Origin: Magnetovibrio sp. PR-2 | GTDB lineage: Bacteria > Pseudomonadota > Alphaproteobacteria > Rhodospirillales > Magnetovibrionaceae | DNA: 64,000 bases | NCBI RefSeq assembly: GCF_036689815.1 | Contig: NZ_JBAHUR010000001.1 | Coordinates: 248,001-312,000 of the forward strand | Reading direction: 5' to 3' | In this document: positions 1 to 9,128 of the stretch, in pieces | How the letters are laid out: each line of letters starts with the position of its first letter | Numbering within the stretch: the first letter of the stretch is position 1 | Notes under the pieces: model-generated | Told to the model about the DNA's origin: nothing | Databases searched by the model: none | The model's input: only the letters and a program-made list of their open reading frames with translations | Position numbers and translations under genes: made by a program

Positions 1-400
1 CGCGCGTGAGCCAGGTGTGGATGATCAAGTAATATTCAAAATTCCGTTCCTGAACGGTTTGCGGCAAGGTTTCCAACTCCGACGCCAGCATAGCCCCCGG
101 GCTCATGCGTTCACAGGTTCGAATGCGCGCGAGGAACGGCGTCAAAAATGCATCGAACTGCTGCCAGGGCGTCAACTGCAGGGTGTCGATGTGCTGCAAG
201 GTCTGTAAGGCCCAGTTGGCGTTGCGTTCGGCCAAGGCCGTGCCGAGATCGGATTTGTTGGAAAAGTGATAGTGCACACTGGCTTTGCGGATGCCCAATT
301 GGTCCGCTATGTCTTGGTAACTGAAGGCATTAAAGCCTCTGCGTTGTAAAAGATCGTCACCGATCTCAACGATTTTGTCGCGTGTTGCGGGACTGCCCAT
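1..400 (-). CDS. TetR family transcriptional regulator (3' part cut by window edge)
   Basis: The ATG at 400 opens a frame that is still open at the window edge, giving 133 visible residues. The N-terminus has the usual TetR helix-turn-helix: residues 7-50 read as a DNA-binding domain ending in the characteristic stretch KASVHYHFSNKSDL. The rest visible is the start of the ligand-binding helical domain. TetR proteins are mostly ligand-released repressors. It is divergent from the 2-hydroxyacid dehydrogenase at 614, with 213 bp between them, and may control itself and that gene; this is inference from position. The C-terminal effector domain is incomplete here, so no ligand can be proposed. Confidence 0.85.
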   Translation of the reverse strand, partial: MGSPATRDKIVEIGDDLLQRRGFNAFSYQDIADQLGIRKASVHYHFSNKSDLGTALAERNANWALQTLQHIDTLQLTPWQQFDAFLTPFLARIRTCERMSPGAMLASELETLPQTVQERNFEYYLIIHTWLTR

Positions 401-419
401 GGCGCTCTCCAAGTTTTAC

Positions 420-431
420 AGGCAATAGCCT
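420..431. promoter_or_regulatory. Possible TetR operator (palindrome)
   Basis: The sequence AGGCAATAGCCT is a perfect 12-bp inverted repeat, 20 bp upstream of the TetR start codon at 400. A self-regulating TetR protein would be expected to bind such a site. Only one copy was noticed, so this is a weak call. Confidence 0.3.
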
Positions 432-613
432 ATCTTGAGGTAAGTTAAGACACGGTAAAGGGCGCACGACATTTGCTGTGCGAATTTCAGAGGCGCGACG
501 CACCTTGTATCTGGACAGGGTCTAAGTTTGCTGGTAGGCACAAAGGGAGGGCGGGTTTAAACTCGCATTTCCCCAGGTTTAACAGAGGCGAGCCCTGAGA
601 GGGGCGGGCATAA

Positions 614-1600
614 ATGAGCAATAATCAAAAGCCCAAAGTCGTGGTAACACGCAAACTTCCGGATCCGGTCGAAACCCGGATGATGGAACTGTTCGACGTT
701 CAACTGAATCTCGACGATGTTCCGATGACGCAGGACCAACTGGCTGAAGCAGTCAAAACCTGCGACGTCCTGGTGCCAACCGTCACCGACGATATTAATG
801 CAGGCGTTTTGGCCCAAGCTGGCGACCAATTTCGTTTAATAGCAAACTATGGTACGGGCGTGGATCACATCGATCTGGCCACCGCGCGTCAACGGGGCGT
901 GATGGTGACCAATACCCCCGATGTGTTGACCGAAGATACCGCCGATATGACCATGTCGTTGCTGTTGGCGGTTCCGCGCCGCTTGTTCGAGGGTGAACGC
1001 AAGCTGCGCGACGGTCAATGGGCCGGTTGGGCACCGACGTGGATGTTGGGTCATCGGATTCACGGCAAGCGTTTGGGCATCGTCGGCATGGGCCGCATTG
1101 GCCGCGCCGTTGCCAAACGCGCCAAAGGCTTCGGTTTGTCCATTCACTATCACAACCGCAACCGGGTCCACGAAGATGTGGAAAACGAATTGGAAGCGAC
1201 GTACTGGGAAAGTCTGGATCAGATGCTGGCGCGCATGGACATTATTTCCGTGAACTGCCCGCACACCCCGGCGACTTATCACTTGCTGTCCGCCCGGCGT
1301 TTGAAACTGCTTCAGCGTCATGCCTACGTGGTGAACACCGCACGCGGTGAGATCATCGACGAAGCGGCTCTGATCCGCATGCTGAAAAACGAAGACATCG
1401 CGGGCGCGGGTCTGGACGTTTATGAAAACGAGCCGGCCATCAATCCTAAATTCCTGGAACTCGACAACGTGACGCTGCTGCCCCACATGGGCTCCGCCAC
1501 GTGTGAAGGTCGCGTCGATATGGGCGACAAGGTGCTGATCAACATCAAGACCTTTGCCGATGGGCACTCCCCACCCGACCGTGTTTTGTTGGATATCTAA
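614..1600 (+). CDS. D-2-hydroxyacid dehydrogenase (glyoxylate reductase / D-glycerate dehydrogenase type)
   Basis: This is a 328-aa soluble NAD(P)-dependent reductase that interconverts a 2-keto acid (glyoxylate or hydroxypyruvate in the closest family members) and the D-2-hydroxy acid. The dinucleotide-binding loop GMGRIG is at residues 158-163. The catalytic triad typical of the family is present: Arg244 in NTARGEIID, Glu273 in ENEP and His291 in LPHMGSAT. Length fits the family. A strong intrinsic terminator follows directly. The upstream TetR gene is divergent. A second, unrelated-subfamily hydroxyacid reductase (GhrA-like) is encoded at 45031-45954. The exact substrate cannot be settled from sequence, so no symbol is given. 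Confidence 0.88.
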   Translation: MSNNQKPKVVVTRKLPDPVETRMMELFDVQLNLDDVPMTQDQLAEAVKTCDVLVPTVTDDINAGVLAQAGDQFRLIANYGTGVDHIDLATARQRGVMVTNTPDVLTEDTADMTMSLLLAVPRRLFEGERKLRDGQWAGWAPTWMLGHRIHGKRLGIVGMGRIGRAVAKRAKGFGLSIHYHNRNRVHEDVENELEATYWESLDQMLARMDIISVNCPHTPATYHLLSARRLKLLQRHAYVVNTARGEIIDEAALIRMLKNEDIAGAGLDVYENEPAINPKFLELDNVTLLPHMGSATCEGRVDMGDKVLINIKTFADGHSPPDRVLLDI

Positions 1601-1602
1601 AC

Positions 1603-1634
1603 AAAACGGCGGCTCTCAAAGGGCCGCCGTTTTT
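1603..1634 (+). terminator. Rho-independent terminator
   Basis: An 11-bp perfect stem (AAAACGGCGGC at 1603-1613 with GCCGCCGTTTT at 1623-1633), a 9-nt loop and a T-run end the hydroxyacid dehydrogenase transcript. The A-run on the left arm also gives a T-run on the minus strand, so it could stop the dsrE transcript from the other side too. Confidence 0.9.
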
Positions 1635-1774
1635 GGTTTTGACCTTGCGGCCAGAATTAGAGCCATTCTAAAGGTCAGGGCTCAAAATGGCACACTTGTG
1701 CATTATTAATGGGGTTTGGTGGTCTTTTTTGGGGCATTGAGGCCTGATAATCACATATATGAGAGTTTTCGCAA

Positions 1775-2227
1775 TTAAATGAACAGCATGGCGCCGTTGC
1801 GGCTGGCGTCATTTAAGAAGGTCACCACACCACCAATTTCAAACTGTATGTCGCTGCGCAATTGGCTGCGATCCAAGTCCAAAGCCTTCAGGCCCATCTC
1901 GCACACCATGAAGCGCACACCCAATTGAGTGCAGGCTTGTAACAGAGTTTCGAATTCGGCGACGGAACGGTCTTGGAAGGCCTGGTTCATGTCTTGACCC
2001 GTTTCGAACGGTCCGGTGGTGGGTTGCTTGGTCCAGCCCGGCGCGCCATTTTCATCGGGGCCGAGCAGGGCGCGGGCCGCTTCCATGGTGAAAAATAAGG
2101 TCACGTCTGTATCGGTCGCTGCGGCTGCAGACGCCATCACCAGGGCATAGTGCACCTTGTCGAAATCGCCGGAAAAGACAACGACGGACAGTTTGTCGGG
2201 ACGATCAGAGTTCAAAACTTCCGCCAT
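1775..2227 (-). CDS. DsrE/DsrF-like family protein
   Basis: A 150-aa small soluble protein with the DsrE-like fold. It starts with a beta strand and loop (VVVFSGDFDKVHYALVMA), then helix and strand repeats with FFTMEAARAL and RFMVCEMG. Family members act in sulfur relay or are of unknown role. Cys residues occur in the central stretch (QACTQLG and MVCEMG). A longer frame begins at 2296, but the ATG at 2227 has a GTGAGG ribosome site 5 nt upstream and lies 5 bp after the moeB/thiF stop, so the short form is preferred. Its place after cysK and the ThiF-like gene suggests a role in sulfur handling; this is inference. Confidence 0.75.
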   Translation of the reverse strand: MAEVLNSDRPDKLSVVVFSGDFDKVHYALVMASAAAATDTDVTLFFTMEAARALLGPDENGAPGWTKQPTTGPFETGQDMNQAFQDRSVAEFETLLQACTQLGVRFMVCEMGLKALDLDRSQLRSDIQFEIGGVVTFLNDASRNGAMLFI

Positions 2228-2232
2228 GCGCC

Positions 2233-3039
2233 TCACGTATCCTTTTGATGGATGGACAGATCCGTAATGGTGGGATTGTCCCCGCACAGCGGGCAACCGG
2301 GGTCGCGCTTGACCTTAATTTTACGCATTTCGGTGGCCAGAGCGTCATAAACCAAAAGCTGTCCGGACATGCTGTCGCCAATGCCAAGCAGTTCTTTGAG
2401 AATTTCGGTGGTTTGGAGCGACCCGACGGAGCCGCAAAGCGCACCCAAGACCCCGGCGTCCGCACAGGTTGGAATTTGGCCAGGGGGTGGAGGTTCGCGA
2501 AAGATACAGCGATAACACGGACCGTCTTCGTGCCCGCCGGGAAAATTTTTAAACGTGGACAGTTGTCCGTCAAAGCGCAGAATCGCACCGGAAACCAAGG
2601 GAATGCGGCTGAAATATGCAGCGTCGTTAACCAAAAAACGGGTAGCGAAATTGTCCGATCCATCCGTGACGAGGTCGTAGTCTTTCATCAGGTCCAGAGC
2701 GTTGCCCGCATGGATGCGCTCTTTGTGCATGATCAGATTGACGTCGGGGTTGAGGGCTTTGAGACCGTCTTTGGCGCTTTCGACCTTCGACATGCCGATG
2801 CTTGCCGTGGTGTGAACGATTTGGCGTTGCAGGTTGGATAGGTCGACAACGTCATCGTCGACCACGCCAATGGTACCGACACCGGCCGCCGCCAAATACA
2901 TCAACACCGGAGATCCCAGCCCGCCGGCACCGATGACCAACACCTTGGCGTTTAAAAGTTTGGCCTGTCCCTCTCCGCCGACTTGAGGCAGCAAAATATG
3001 GCGGGCGTAGCGCTGAATTTGGTCTTCCGTAAAGTCCAT
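2233..3039 (-). CDS. moeB: MoeB/ThiF family E1-like adenylyltransferase
   Basis: A 268-aa enzyme that adenylates the C-terminal glycine of a ubiquitin-like sulfur carrier (MoaD or ThiS type) before sulfur transfer. Visible features: nucleotide loop GAGGLGSP at 37-44, the adenylation segment around Asp62-Arg72 (DLSNLQRQ), zinc cysteines CYRC at 175-178 and CPLC at 249-252, and the conserved Cys192 in PTCADAGVLG. There is no C-terminal rhodanese domain, so it is the short MoeB form. No MoaD, ThiS or MoaE gene is nearby. It is followed 5 bp later by the DsrE-like gene. MoeB versus ThiF versus a general-purpose E1 cannot be decided from sequence alone. Confidence 0.85.
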   Translation of the reverse strand: MDFTEDQIQRYARHILLPQVGGEGQAKLLNAKVLVIGAGGLGSPVLMYLAAAGVGTIGVVDDDVVDLSNLQRQIVHTTASIGMSKVESAKDGLKALNPDVNLIMHKERIHAGNALDLMKDYDLVTDGSDNFATRFLVNDAAYFSRIPLVSGAILRFDGQLSTFKNFPGGHEDGPCYRCIFREPPPPGQIPTCADAGVLGALCGSVGSLQTTEILKELLGIGDSMSGQLLVYDALATEMRKIKVKRDPGCPLCGDNPTITDLSIHQKDT

Positions 3040-3225
3040 CGTGGCCTCAAATAAGCATTTTTGATTTGAGTTATGGCGTTAAGCCTAAATACATCGTCCT
3101 GTTCCGTGCACGCTGGATCAGGATAAATATCCTCTAACACTTTGTTTTAATGGTAACCTTCCATAAGGAAGGCAAGTGCTAAGTTCAGGAACAGGCTGCA
3201 GATATGAGTGTACGGGAAACTCAAT

Positions 3226-3257
3226 ACAACGCCCACCCCGACTTTCGTCGGAGGGGG
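3226..3257. other. Hairpin downstream of cysK
   Basis: CCCCGAC, a 4-nt loop and GTCGG-A-GGGG form a compact GC-rich stem just past the cysK stop. On the minus strand the loop is GAAA. There is no T-run on the exit side, so it may be a weak terminator or an mRNA-stabilising hairpin. Confidence 0.35.
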
Positions 3258-3268
3258 CAAAAATGGGG

Positions 3269-4243
3269 TTAGTCTTGGCCCAAACCTTCGAACAGCGGCG
3301 TCGAAAGATAGCGTTCTGCGAAGGATGGCAAGATAACCACGATGGTTTTGCCTTCCATATCCGGGCGCATACCAATTTCCAACGCGGTCGCCAAGGCGGC
3401 GCCGGACGAAATGCCGACGGGCAGACCCTCGGTGCGCGCCGCTTTGCGCGACGTAGAAAAGGCCGTTTCATTGCCGATTTGCACGACTTCATCAATTAAG
3501 GCGCGATCGAGGACAGCCGGGACAAATCCAACGCCGATGCCTTGGATTTTATGCGGGCCGGGGACGCCGCCCGATAGGATGGCACTGTCTTCGGGCTCGA
3601 CCGCAATCATTTTCACGGAGGGTTTGCGCGCTTTGAGCACTTCACCGATGCCGGTGAGCGTTCCGCCGGTGCCAACACCGCTGACGACCACATCAACAGC
3701 GCCGTCGGTGTCGTTCCAAATTTCTTCCGCCGTGGTGGAGCGGTGAATGGACGGGTTGGACGGGTTGGTGAACTGCTGGAGCATCATATAGCCCTTGGTT
3801 GTGTGCAGTTCTTCGGCGCGGTCAATGGCGCCTTTCATGCCTTGGGCCGCCGGGGTGAGTTCGATGTCAGCACCTAAAAAGGCCAACATCTTGCGCCGTT
3901 CAATAGACATGCTTTCGGGCATGGTGAGGATCAAGCGGTATCCTTTGGCGGCGCAGACGAAGGCCAAGGCGATGCCGGTGTTGCCGGACGTCGGTTCAAC
4001 CAACGTGTCGCCAGGCTTGATACGCCCGTCTTTTTCTGCGTCTTCGACCATGGCAAAGCCAATGCGATCTTTGACGGAGGCTAACGGATTGAAGAATTCG
4101 CACTTGCCCATGATGATGGCCTTGCAATTCTCCGCGTCCGCCAAGCGCTGGAGTTTAATCAGTGGCGTGGCGCCGATGGTGTCTAAAATACTGTCATAGA
4201 CGCGCCCGCGGCCGGGGGCTTGTGAGTCTTGTTTGTTGCTCAT
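3269..4243 (-). CDS. cysK: Cysteine synthase A (O-acetylserine sulfhydrylase)
   Basis: A 324-aa pyridoxal-phosphate enzyme that makes cysteine from O-acetylserine and sulfide in the cytoplasm. Lys58 in the motif LASVKDR is the expected PLP Schiff-base lysine. SGNTG (86-90) is the substrate loop and GTGGT (191-195) holds the cofactor phosphate; SSGAA lies near the C-terminus. Length is normal for CysK. It lies downstream of an Rrf2-type regulator and upstream of the ThiF-like and DsrE-like genes, forming a sulfur-related group on one strand. Control by the neighbouring Rrf2 protein is likely by analogy with CymR but is not shown here. Confidence 0.95.
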   Translation of the reverse strand: MSNKQDSQAPGRGRVYDSILDTIGATPLIKLQRLADAENCKAIIMGKCEFFNPLASVKDRIGFAMVEDAEKDGRIKPGDTLVEPTSGNTGIALAFVCAAKGYRLILTMPESMSIERRKMLAFLGADIELTPAAQGMKGAIDRAEELHTTKGYMMLQQFTNPSNPSIHRSTTAEEIWNDTDGAVDVVVSGVGTGGTLTGIGEVLKARKPSVKMIAVEPEDSAILSGGVPGPHKIQGIGVGFVPAVLDRALIDEVVQIGNETAFSTSRKAARTEGLPVGISSGAALATALEIGMRPDMEGKTIVVILPSFAERYLSTPLFEGLGQD

Positions 4244-4390
4244 ATGGTCCTTCGCCCTTCCCTAACAGCCCAGCGTAAAATTATATGTTTATGCATTCAT
4301 GCGCTGTGCTTTAGGCAAAATTTGTAGCGTGGTTTCACCAGTTGGACAACCCCAGGGTTCTTTCGGGAGGTATCTGGTATATTTGTCTGA

Positions 4391-4846
4391 TTAAATGGTG
4401 AAATCCAGGCTTTTGCGGCCTTCGCTTTCAATCCCGGATTTGTGGGCACGGTTGCACATGTCGTCGATGGAGACTTGATCGAGTTGTTTCATCACCTCGT
4501 TTTGCATCTCCAACCACAAGGGCCGCACCACTTTGACGCCCAGTTCTGAACCCGTTGTTTCTTGTAAAGGATCGTCTGCCGTTTCCATTTTGCGCACGGC
4601 ACGAACGATATCGCCGATGGAAATGCGTCGGCGTTCACGGGCCAAGCGATAACCGCCGCGTGGGCCGCGAACACCAATTAAGATGTCTTCGCGCACCAGC
4701 TGCTGCAGCGCTTGTTCCAAATACCGCCGCGGAATGTCTTGGCGGCGGGTAATTTCCCGGCTTTGTACCGGCTCGCTGCCTGCGTGATAGGCGATATCGA
4801 GCACCGCCTCTATGGCAAACAGCATCTTTTTTGATAATCGCAGCAT
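4391..4846 (-). CDS. Rrf2 family transcriptional regulator
   Basis: A 151-aa winged-helix regulator. Residues 1-75 give the Rrf2 DNA-binding domain, including the family signature IPRRYLEQALQQLVRED and the wing RGPRGGYRLAR. It lacks the three clustered cysteines that bind the iron-sulfur cluster in IscR; only Cys131 is present. It is therefore not a classic IscR and resembles the CymR-like branch that senses cysteine supply through CysK. cysK being the next gene, 147 bp downstream, fits this. A tandem GGTAT at 4369-4373 and 4376-4380 lies between the two genes and could be part of a binding site, but the evidence for that is weak. Confidence 0.85.
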   Translation of the reverse strand: MLRLSKKMLFAIEAVLDIAYHAGSEPVQSREITRRQDIPRRYLEQALQQLVREDILIGVRGPRGGYRLARERRRISIGDIVRAVRKMETADDPLQETTGSELGVKVVRPLWLEMQNEVMKQLDQVSIDDMCNRAHKSGIESEGRKSLDFTI

Positions 4847-4879
4847 TGTTCCCTGTTACTCCCCGAAATAACTTGCGAG

Positions 4880-5359
4880 TTACGGCTGTGTGTCGTTGGA
4901 CGTGGGGGTATTTATCCCCGTCGACCCAAAGCCGCCTGCGCCCCGTTCTGAGGCTTGTAATTCATTGACGTTTTTCCATGCGACGAACATGACCGGAGCC
5001 ACCACCATTTGAGCGATTCGCATGCCGCGCTCAATGGTGAAGGACTGGGCTCCGTGATTGATGAGAATGACGCCGATTTCTCCGCGATAATCGGCGTCAA
5101 TGGTGCCCGGTGTATTGAGCACCGTGACTCCGTGTTTGTTGGCGAGGCCCGAACGTGGCCGCACTTGGGCTTCAAAGCCGTCGGGCAAGGCGATGGAAAT
5201 GCCCGTGGGCACCAAAGCGCGTTCACCGGGTTCCAGCACCAAATCGTTGGAGATCGCCGCCAACAGATCGACACCCGCCGCGCCCGCTGTGGCCTGCGCA
5301 GGTAAGGGCAAATCCTTGCCGTGGTCCAGGTGCTGAACGGCGACTTCGATCCGGCTCAT
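4880..5359 (-). CDS. dut: dUTP diphosphatase
   Basis: A 159-aa homotrimeric dUTPase that hydrolyses dUTP to dUMP and pyrophosphate, keeping uracil out of DNA and supplying dTMP synthesis. All five family motifs can be read: [15 protein letters not shown], the nucleoside pocket [17 protein letters not shown] and the glycine-rich C-terminal arm GAGGFGSTG. The start is 3 bp past the coaBC stop, so the two are co-transcribed. The coaBC-dut pair is a common arrangement in proteobacteria. Confidence 0.96.
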   Translation of the reverse strand: MSRIEVAVQHLDHGKDLPLPAQATAGAAGVDLLAAISNDLVLEPGERALVPTGISIALPDGFEAQVRPRSGLANKHGVTVLNTPGTIDADYRGEIGVILINHGAQSFTIERGMRIAQMVVAPVMFVAWKNVNELQASERGAGGFGSTGINTPTSNDTQP

Positions 5360-5362
5360 GGT

Positions 5363-6586
5363 TTATCCTTGCGCCTGTTCGTTTGTGTCAGGGGAAATGT
5401 GCGCAGCAATGCGTTCGGCCAGCTGGCGCGCGACCGCGCGTTTAGATTGGCTGGGCCAGTCTTCGACACCGGTGCGGCTCACCAAATGTACGGTATTGGC
5501 GTCGCCGCCAAAGGTGCCGCTGGCTGGTGAAACGTCATTGGCGCAAATCCAGTCGCAGCCTTTTTTAGCGAGCTTGGTGCGCGCGTGTTCAATCACGGTC
5601 TGGGTTTCAGCGGCAAAGCCGACCACCAGCGTGGGGCGGTCCGGTCCGGGTTGGGACAGACCGGCCAAAATGTCGGGGTTTTCGACCATGCTGAGGGTCG
5701 GAATGCCCGTATTATCCTTTTTAAGCTTTTGGTCAGCTTGCGAGTCCACGCGCCAGTCGGCGACGGCAGCGGCACAAACGGCGATGTCGGAGGGCAAAGC
5801 CGCGTCCACGGCGGCTTTCATGTCGCGCGCACTTTCAACGTTCACAACCGTCATGCCGACCGGTTCAGATAAGCTCACAGGTCCGGACACCAAGGTGACG
5901 TCTGCGCCTAAATCGCGCAGCGCCTCGGCAATGGCGTGACCTTGTTTGCCGGAAGAGTGATTGGCGATAAAACGCACCGGGTCGATGGCTTCACGGGTCG
6001 GGCCAGAGGTGACAATGGCCTTTTTGCCTTTGAGCGGCGCGTGCCCGTCAAAAAAAACGTCAAGGGCGTCAACCATGGTCGCAGGCTCAGCCATGCGCCC
6101 TTCGCCCCATTCTCCACACGCCATGTCGCCTTCGTCGGGACCGATGAACGTTACGCCACGCGCTTTGAGCAGTTCTGCGTTGTCTTGGGTGGCGTCGTGT
6201 TCCCACATGCGCACGTTCATGGCGGGCGCGACGATGACGGGTTTGTCGGTGGCCAGCAGCAATGTGGTGGCTAAATTGTTACCGATGCCATGGGCCAATT
6301 TCGCCAAGGTGTTGGCAGTGGCCGGCGCAACCAAAAGCACATCGGCTTCGCGGGACAAATTGATGTGGCCCATCTCATGTTCATCGGTCAGCGAGAACAA
6401 GTCCGTGTAGACTTTATCGCCCGAAACACTGGCGAGGGTGAGGGGCGTGACGAACTGTTCGGCGGACGACGTCATCACGCAACGCACCTTTGCGCCCGCT
6501 TTAATCAGCTGGCGCACAAGGTCGGGAGTCTTATAAGCAGCAATGCCGCCCGTGACGATGAGAAGGACGCGTTTTCCGTTTAGCAC
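5363..6586 (-). CDS. coaBC: Bifunctional phosphopantothenoylcysteine decarboxylase / phosphopantothenate-cysteine ligase
   Basis: A 407-aa fusion enzyme of coenzyme A synthesis. The N-terminal half is the FMN-dependent CoaC decarboxylase: a flavodoxin-like start (VLLIVTGGIAAYK), the substrate motif APAMN and the conserved cysteine in MACGEWGEGRM. The C-terminal half from about residue 190 is the CoaB ligase, which begins with the Rossmann-like TSGPTREAIDPVRF and includes NHSSGKQG. The order matches the bacterial family. It precedes dut by 3 bp and is 132 bp downstream of ubiB, so it probably has its own promoter or reads on from ubiE-ubiB. Confidence 0.96.
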   Translation of the reverse strand: MLNGKRVLLIVTGGIAAYKTPDLVRQLIKAGAKVRCVMTSSAEQFVTPLTLASVSGDKVYTDLFSLTDEHEMGHINLSREADVLLVAPATANTLAKLAHGIGNNLATTLLLATDKPVIVAPAMNVRMWEHDATQDNAELLKARGVTFIGPDEGDMACGEWGEGRMAEPATMVDALDVFFDGHAPLKGKKAIVTSGPTREAIDPVRFIANHSSGKQGHAIAEALRDLGADVTLVSGPVSLSEPVGMTVVNVESARDMKAAVDAALPSDIAVCAAAVADWRVDSQADQKLKKDNTGIPTLSMVENPDILAGLSQPGPDRPTLVVGFAAETQTVIEHARTKLAKKGCDWICANDVSPASGTFGGDANTVHLVSRTGVEDWPSQSKRAVARQLAERIAAHISPDTNEQAQG

Positions 6587-6718
6587 GGTGGATATTCCAA
6601 AGACAATTCGACGAATTACTAGAAAATGGTGTGATTAAACGTAGTGGCGTAAAACCCACAACGCAAGTGTTAATTAGCCAATTTGGCTACAAATTGATGA
6701 AAAAAGGGAAAGGGGGGC

Positions 6719-8272
6719 TTAAAGCGCAGCAAATCCGAGGGCTGCAACAGCAATGGCTAGTAATAAGATCAGTGGTCCCGTCATACGTTCACGCCGCCGT
6801 CCGCGCCCACGCATTTGATCGACGGTATCGGGGTGCAGGCGCAAACCATGGGCATCGAATTGGCTCAAAGCATGTTCAAGGCCATGTACAATTTTTGGCA
6901 GGCGCTTGAGGGCGTCTAAACCCTGTTCGGCAGCGTCTTTGATACGTGCTTCGGGGCCGAGGTTGGCGCGCATCCAAGCCTCGATCAGCGGGCGTGCAAT
7001 CAGCCACATATTGGCGTCAGGGGCCAAGCGCCGTCCAGTTCCTTCGGCCACCAACATGGTTTTTTGCAGCAATAACAATTGCGGCTGGGTTTCCATGTTG
7101 AAGGTCTCGGTGATTTGAAACAGCTGTCCCAGCAGGCGCGCGATGGAAATTTCGTTTTGCGGTTTGTCCAAAATAGGTTCAGCGATGGAACGGCAGGCCT
7201 GCGTAAACTCGTCGACAGGCTGGTCTGCAGGGATCCAACCCGCTTCGAAATGGACTTCGGCGGCCCGGCGATAATTGCGCCCTAAAAAGCCCATCAGCAA
7301 TTCGGCCAAGTGAATGCGGGTGGGACGGTCCAAGCGGCCCATAATGCCAAAATCGACAATGGCGATGGCGCCGTCGGGCAGCACAAACAGGTTGCCCGGG
7401 TGCATGTCGCCATGGAAAAAACCGTCGCGAAACGCTTGAATAAAAAATGCTTCCGCCGTTTTGCGCAGAATTTCGAGGGTATCGTGCCCTTGGGCTTTGA
7501 TGGCCTCGATGTCACCGTAGGGGATGCCGTGAACACGCTCTTGGCACATGACGCGCTGTCCGGTGCGCAGCCAATCGATGCGGGGGATAAAGACGTCTGT
7601 GTTGCCTTCGAAGTTTTCGCGCATTTCATCAGCCGCAGCGGCTTCGAAACGCAAATCCATCTCCATTTCGACCGAGCGGGCTAGGGTTTGCACGGATTCC
7701 ACAGGTTTTAAGCGGCGCATTTCAGGGCGGGTGCGTTCCAACAGGCGCGCGCCCCAAAAAAACAGTTCCAAATCGCCTTGGAAGGCCTTTTCGATGCCGG
7801 GGCGCAACACCTTGACGGCAACTTCTTCACCGGGCTTTTCGGCGGTGGGTTTTGTCACCGCAAAATGAACTTGTGCGATGGACGCAGCCGCTATGGCATC
7901 TTCGTCAAAGCTGACAAACAAGTCGTTGATAGGCTGACCGAATTCGCCTTCAATAGCTTGCTTTGCAAGTTCGCCGGAAAAGGGCGGCAGCTTGTCTTGC
8001 AGCTTGGAGAGGTCGGCTGCCACCTCTTCGCCCAAAAGGTCCGAGCGGGTCGACAGCATTTGGCCGACTTTGATGAAGCTTGGGCCCATGTCTTGAAACG
8101 CACGGGCCAAGCGTTCACCCGGACGGCCAGGGGCTTTGCGGCTGGAAACCAGTTTGGCGAAAAACACCACGCCGGGGGTGAGCTTGAGTTCTTCCAAAAT
8201 GAACAAAGCATCGTGGCGCGCCAAGGTGCGCGCGATAGACAAGAGACGAAGAATATGACGCAGTGATTCCAA
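6719..8272 (-). CDS. ubiB: UbiB family ubiquinone-biosynthesis ATPase/kinase-like protein
   Basis: A 517-aa membrane-anchored atypical kinase-like protein needed for ubiquinone synthesis, thought to use ATPase activity to help lipid intermediates. Visible motifs: FIKVGQ in the signature KxGQ extension, the alanine-rich nucleotide loop AAASIAQVH, HGDMHPGN as the catalytic-loop equivalent and VDFGIMG as the metal-binding DFG equivalent. A hydrophobic segment at the C-terminus (LILLLAIAVAALGFAAL) anchors it in the membrane. The best start appears to be TTG at 8272; no ATG is near, and a GGGGA ribosome site lies about 10 nt upstream. It follows ubiE by 20 bp. Confidence 0.93.
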   Translation of the reverse strand: MESLRHILRLLSIARTLARHDALFILEELKLTPGVVFFAKLVSSRKAPGRPGERLARAFQDMGPSFIKVGQMLSTRSDLLGEEVAADLSKLQDKLPPFSGELAKQAIEGEFGQPINDLFVSFDEDAIAAASIAQVHFAVTKPTAEKPGEEVAVKVLRPGIEKAFQGDLELFFWGARLLERTRPEMRRLKPVESVQTLARSVEMEMDLRFEAAAADEMRENFEGNTDVFIPRIDWLRTGQRVMCQERVHGIPYGDIEAIKAQGHDTLEILRKTAEAFFIQAFRDGFFHGDMHPGNLFVLPDGAIAIVDFGIMGRLDRPTRIHLAELLMGFLGRNYRRAAEVHFEAGWIPADQPVDEFTQACRSIAEPILDKPQNEISIARLLGQLFQITETFNMETQPQLLLLQKTMLVAEGTGRRLAPDANMWLIARPLIEAWMRANLGPEARIKDAAEQGLDALKRLPKIVHGLEHALSQFDAHGLRLHPDTVDQMRGRGRRRERMTGPLILLLAIAVAALGFAAL

Positions 8273-8292
8273 TTAAGGTCCCCGGATTGATC

Positions 8293-9069
8293 TTATGTGC
8301 GCCAGGCGCTGTGAATGCAGGCAATGCCGCCGGTGAGGTTTTCATAACTCACCACATCCAGGCCAGCGTCTTCAATCATGGACTTAAACGTCTCTTGATT
8401 GGGGAAGCGGCGGATGGATTCGGCCAAATATTGATAAGACTCCCGGTCATCAGCGACGATTTCACCGATTTTCGGCAGCAAGGAAAAGGAATAGGTGTCG
8501 TAAATGTGTGAAAGGCCCGGCACCTGGACCGTGGAAAATTCCAGGCATAAAAAATGTCCGCCCGGCTTTAAGACCCGGCGCGCCTCTGACAGGGCGCGGT
8601 CGATATGGGTGACGTTGCGGATGCAAAAGGCAATGGTGTAGGCGTCGAACGTGGCGTCTTCGTAAGGCAGCTCTTCGGCGTTGCCTTGTTGGAACTGGAT
8701 GCCCGACAGCAGTCCCTTGTCGATGGCGCGATCGCGTCCGACGGCCAGCATTTCATCGTTGATGTCGTAAACCGTGACATCGTCCCCGCCTTTGTTCATA
8801 TATTTAAAGGCAATGTCTCCGGTGCCGCCGCCGACGTCTAACAGCTTTTGTCCCGCATGCGGGCGTAGCTTTTCGATCAAACGGTTCTTCCACAGGCGAT
8901 GGACACCCATGCTCATGAGATCGTTCATGATGTCGTATTTAGACGCTACGGAATCGAACACGCCGCGCACCATGTCGGCTTTTTCTTCCGCGCGCACGGT
9001 TTTGAAGCCGAAGTGGGTGGTTTCCCCAGCTTCGGTTTGTGGCTGTTCGTGTGTGTTTGTATCGCTCAT
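8293..9069 (-). CDS. ubiE: Ubiquinone/menaquinone C-methyltransferase
   Basis: A 258-aa SAM-dependent methyltransferase that methylates the demethoxy-benzoquinol intermediate of ubiquinone (or demethylmenaquinol). The SAM motif DVGGGTGDIAF is present, as are the UbiE/COQ5 signatures: YDIMNDLMSMGVHRLWK near the N-terminus, and FCIRNVTHIDRAL followed by RVLKPGGHFLCLEFS. A 30-residue hydrophilic N-terminal extension precedes the domain. It is divergent from mutM (59 bp apart) and followed by ubiB, so this is a two-gene quinone unit. Confidence 0.95.
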   Translation of the reverse strand: MSDTNTHEQPQTEAGETTHFGFKTVRAEEKADMVRGVFDSVASKYDIMNDLMSMGVHRLWKNRLIEKLRPHAGQKLLDVGGGTGDIAFKYMNKGGDDVTVYDINDEMLAVGRDRAIDKGLLSGIQFQQGNAEELPYEDATFDAYTIAFCIRNVTHIDRALSEARRVLKPGGHFLCLEFSTVQVPGLSHIYDTYSFSLLPKIGEIVADDRESYQYLAESIRRFPNQETFKSMIEDAGLDVVSYENLTGGIACIHSAWRT

Positions 9070-9128
9070 GGGGGGGACATTACTCCGAACTGGACGCGGA
9101 TAAAAGGACTTCGTAAGCTGCTCTGATT

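Noticed and set aside
4391-4846. Naming the Rrf2 regulator IscR
   Set aside because: The three clustered cysteines that hold the iron-sulfur cluster are absent and no isc or suf genes are nearby.
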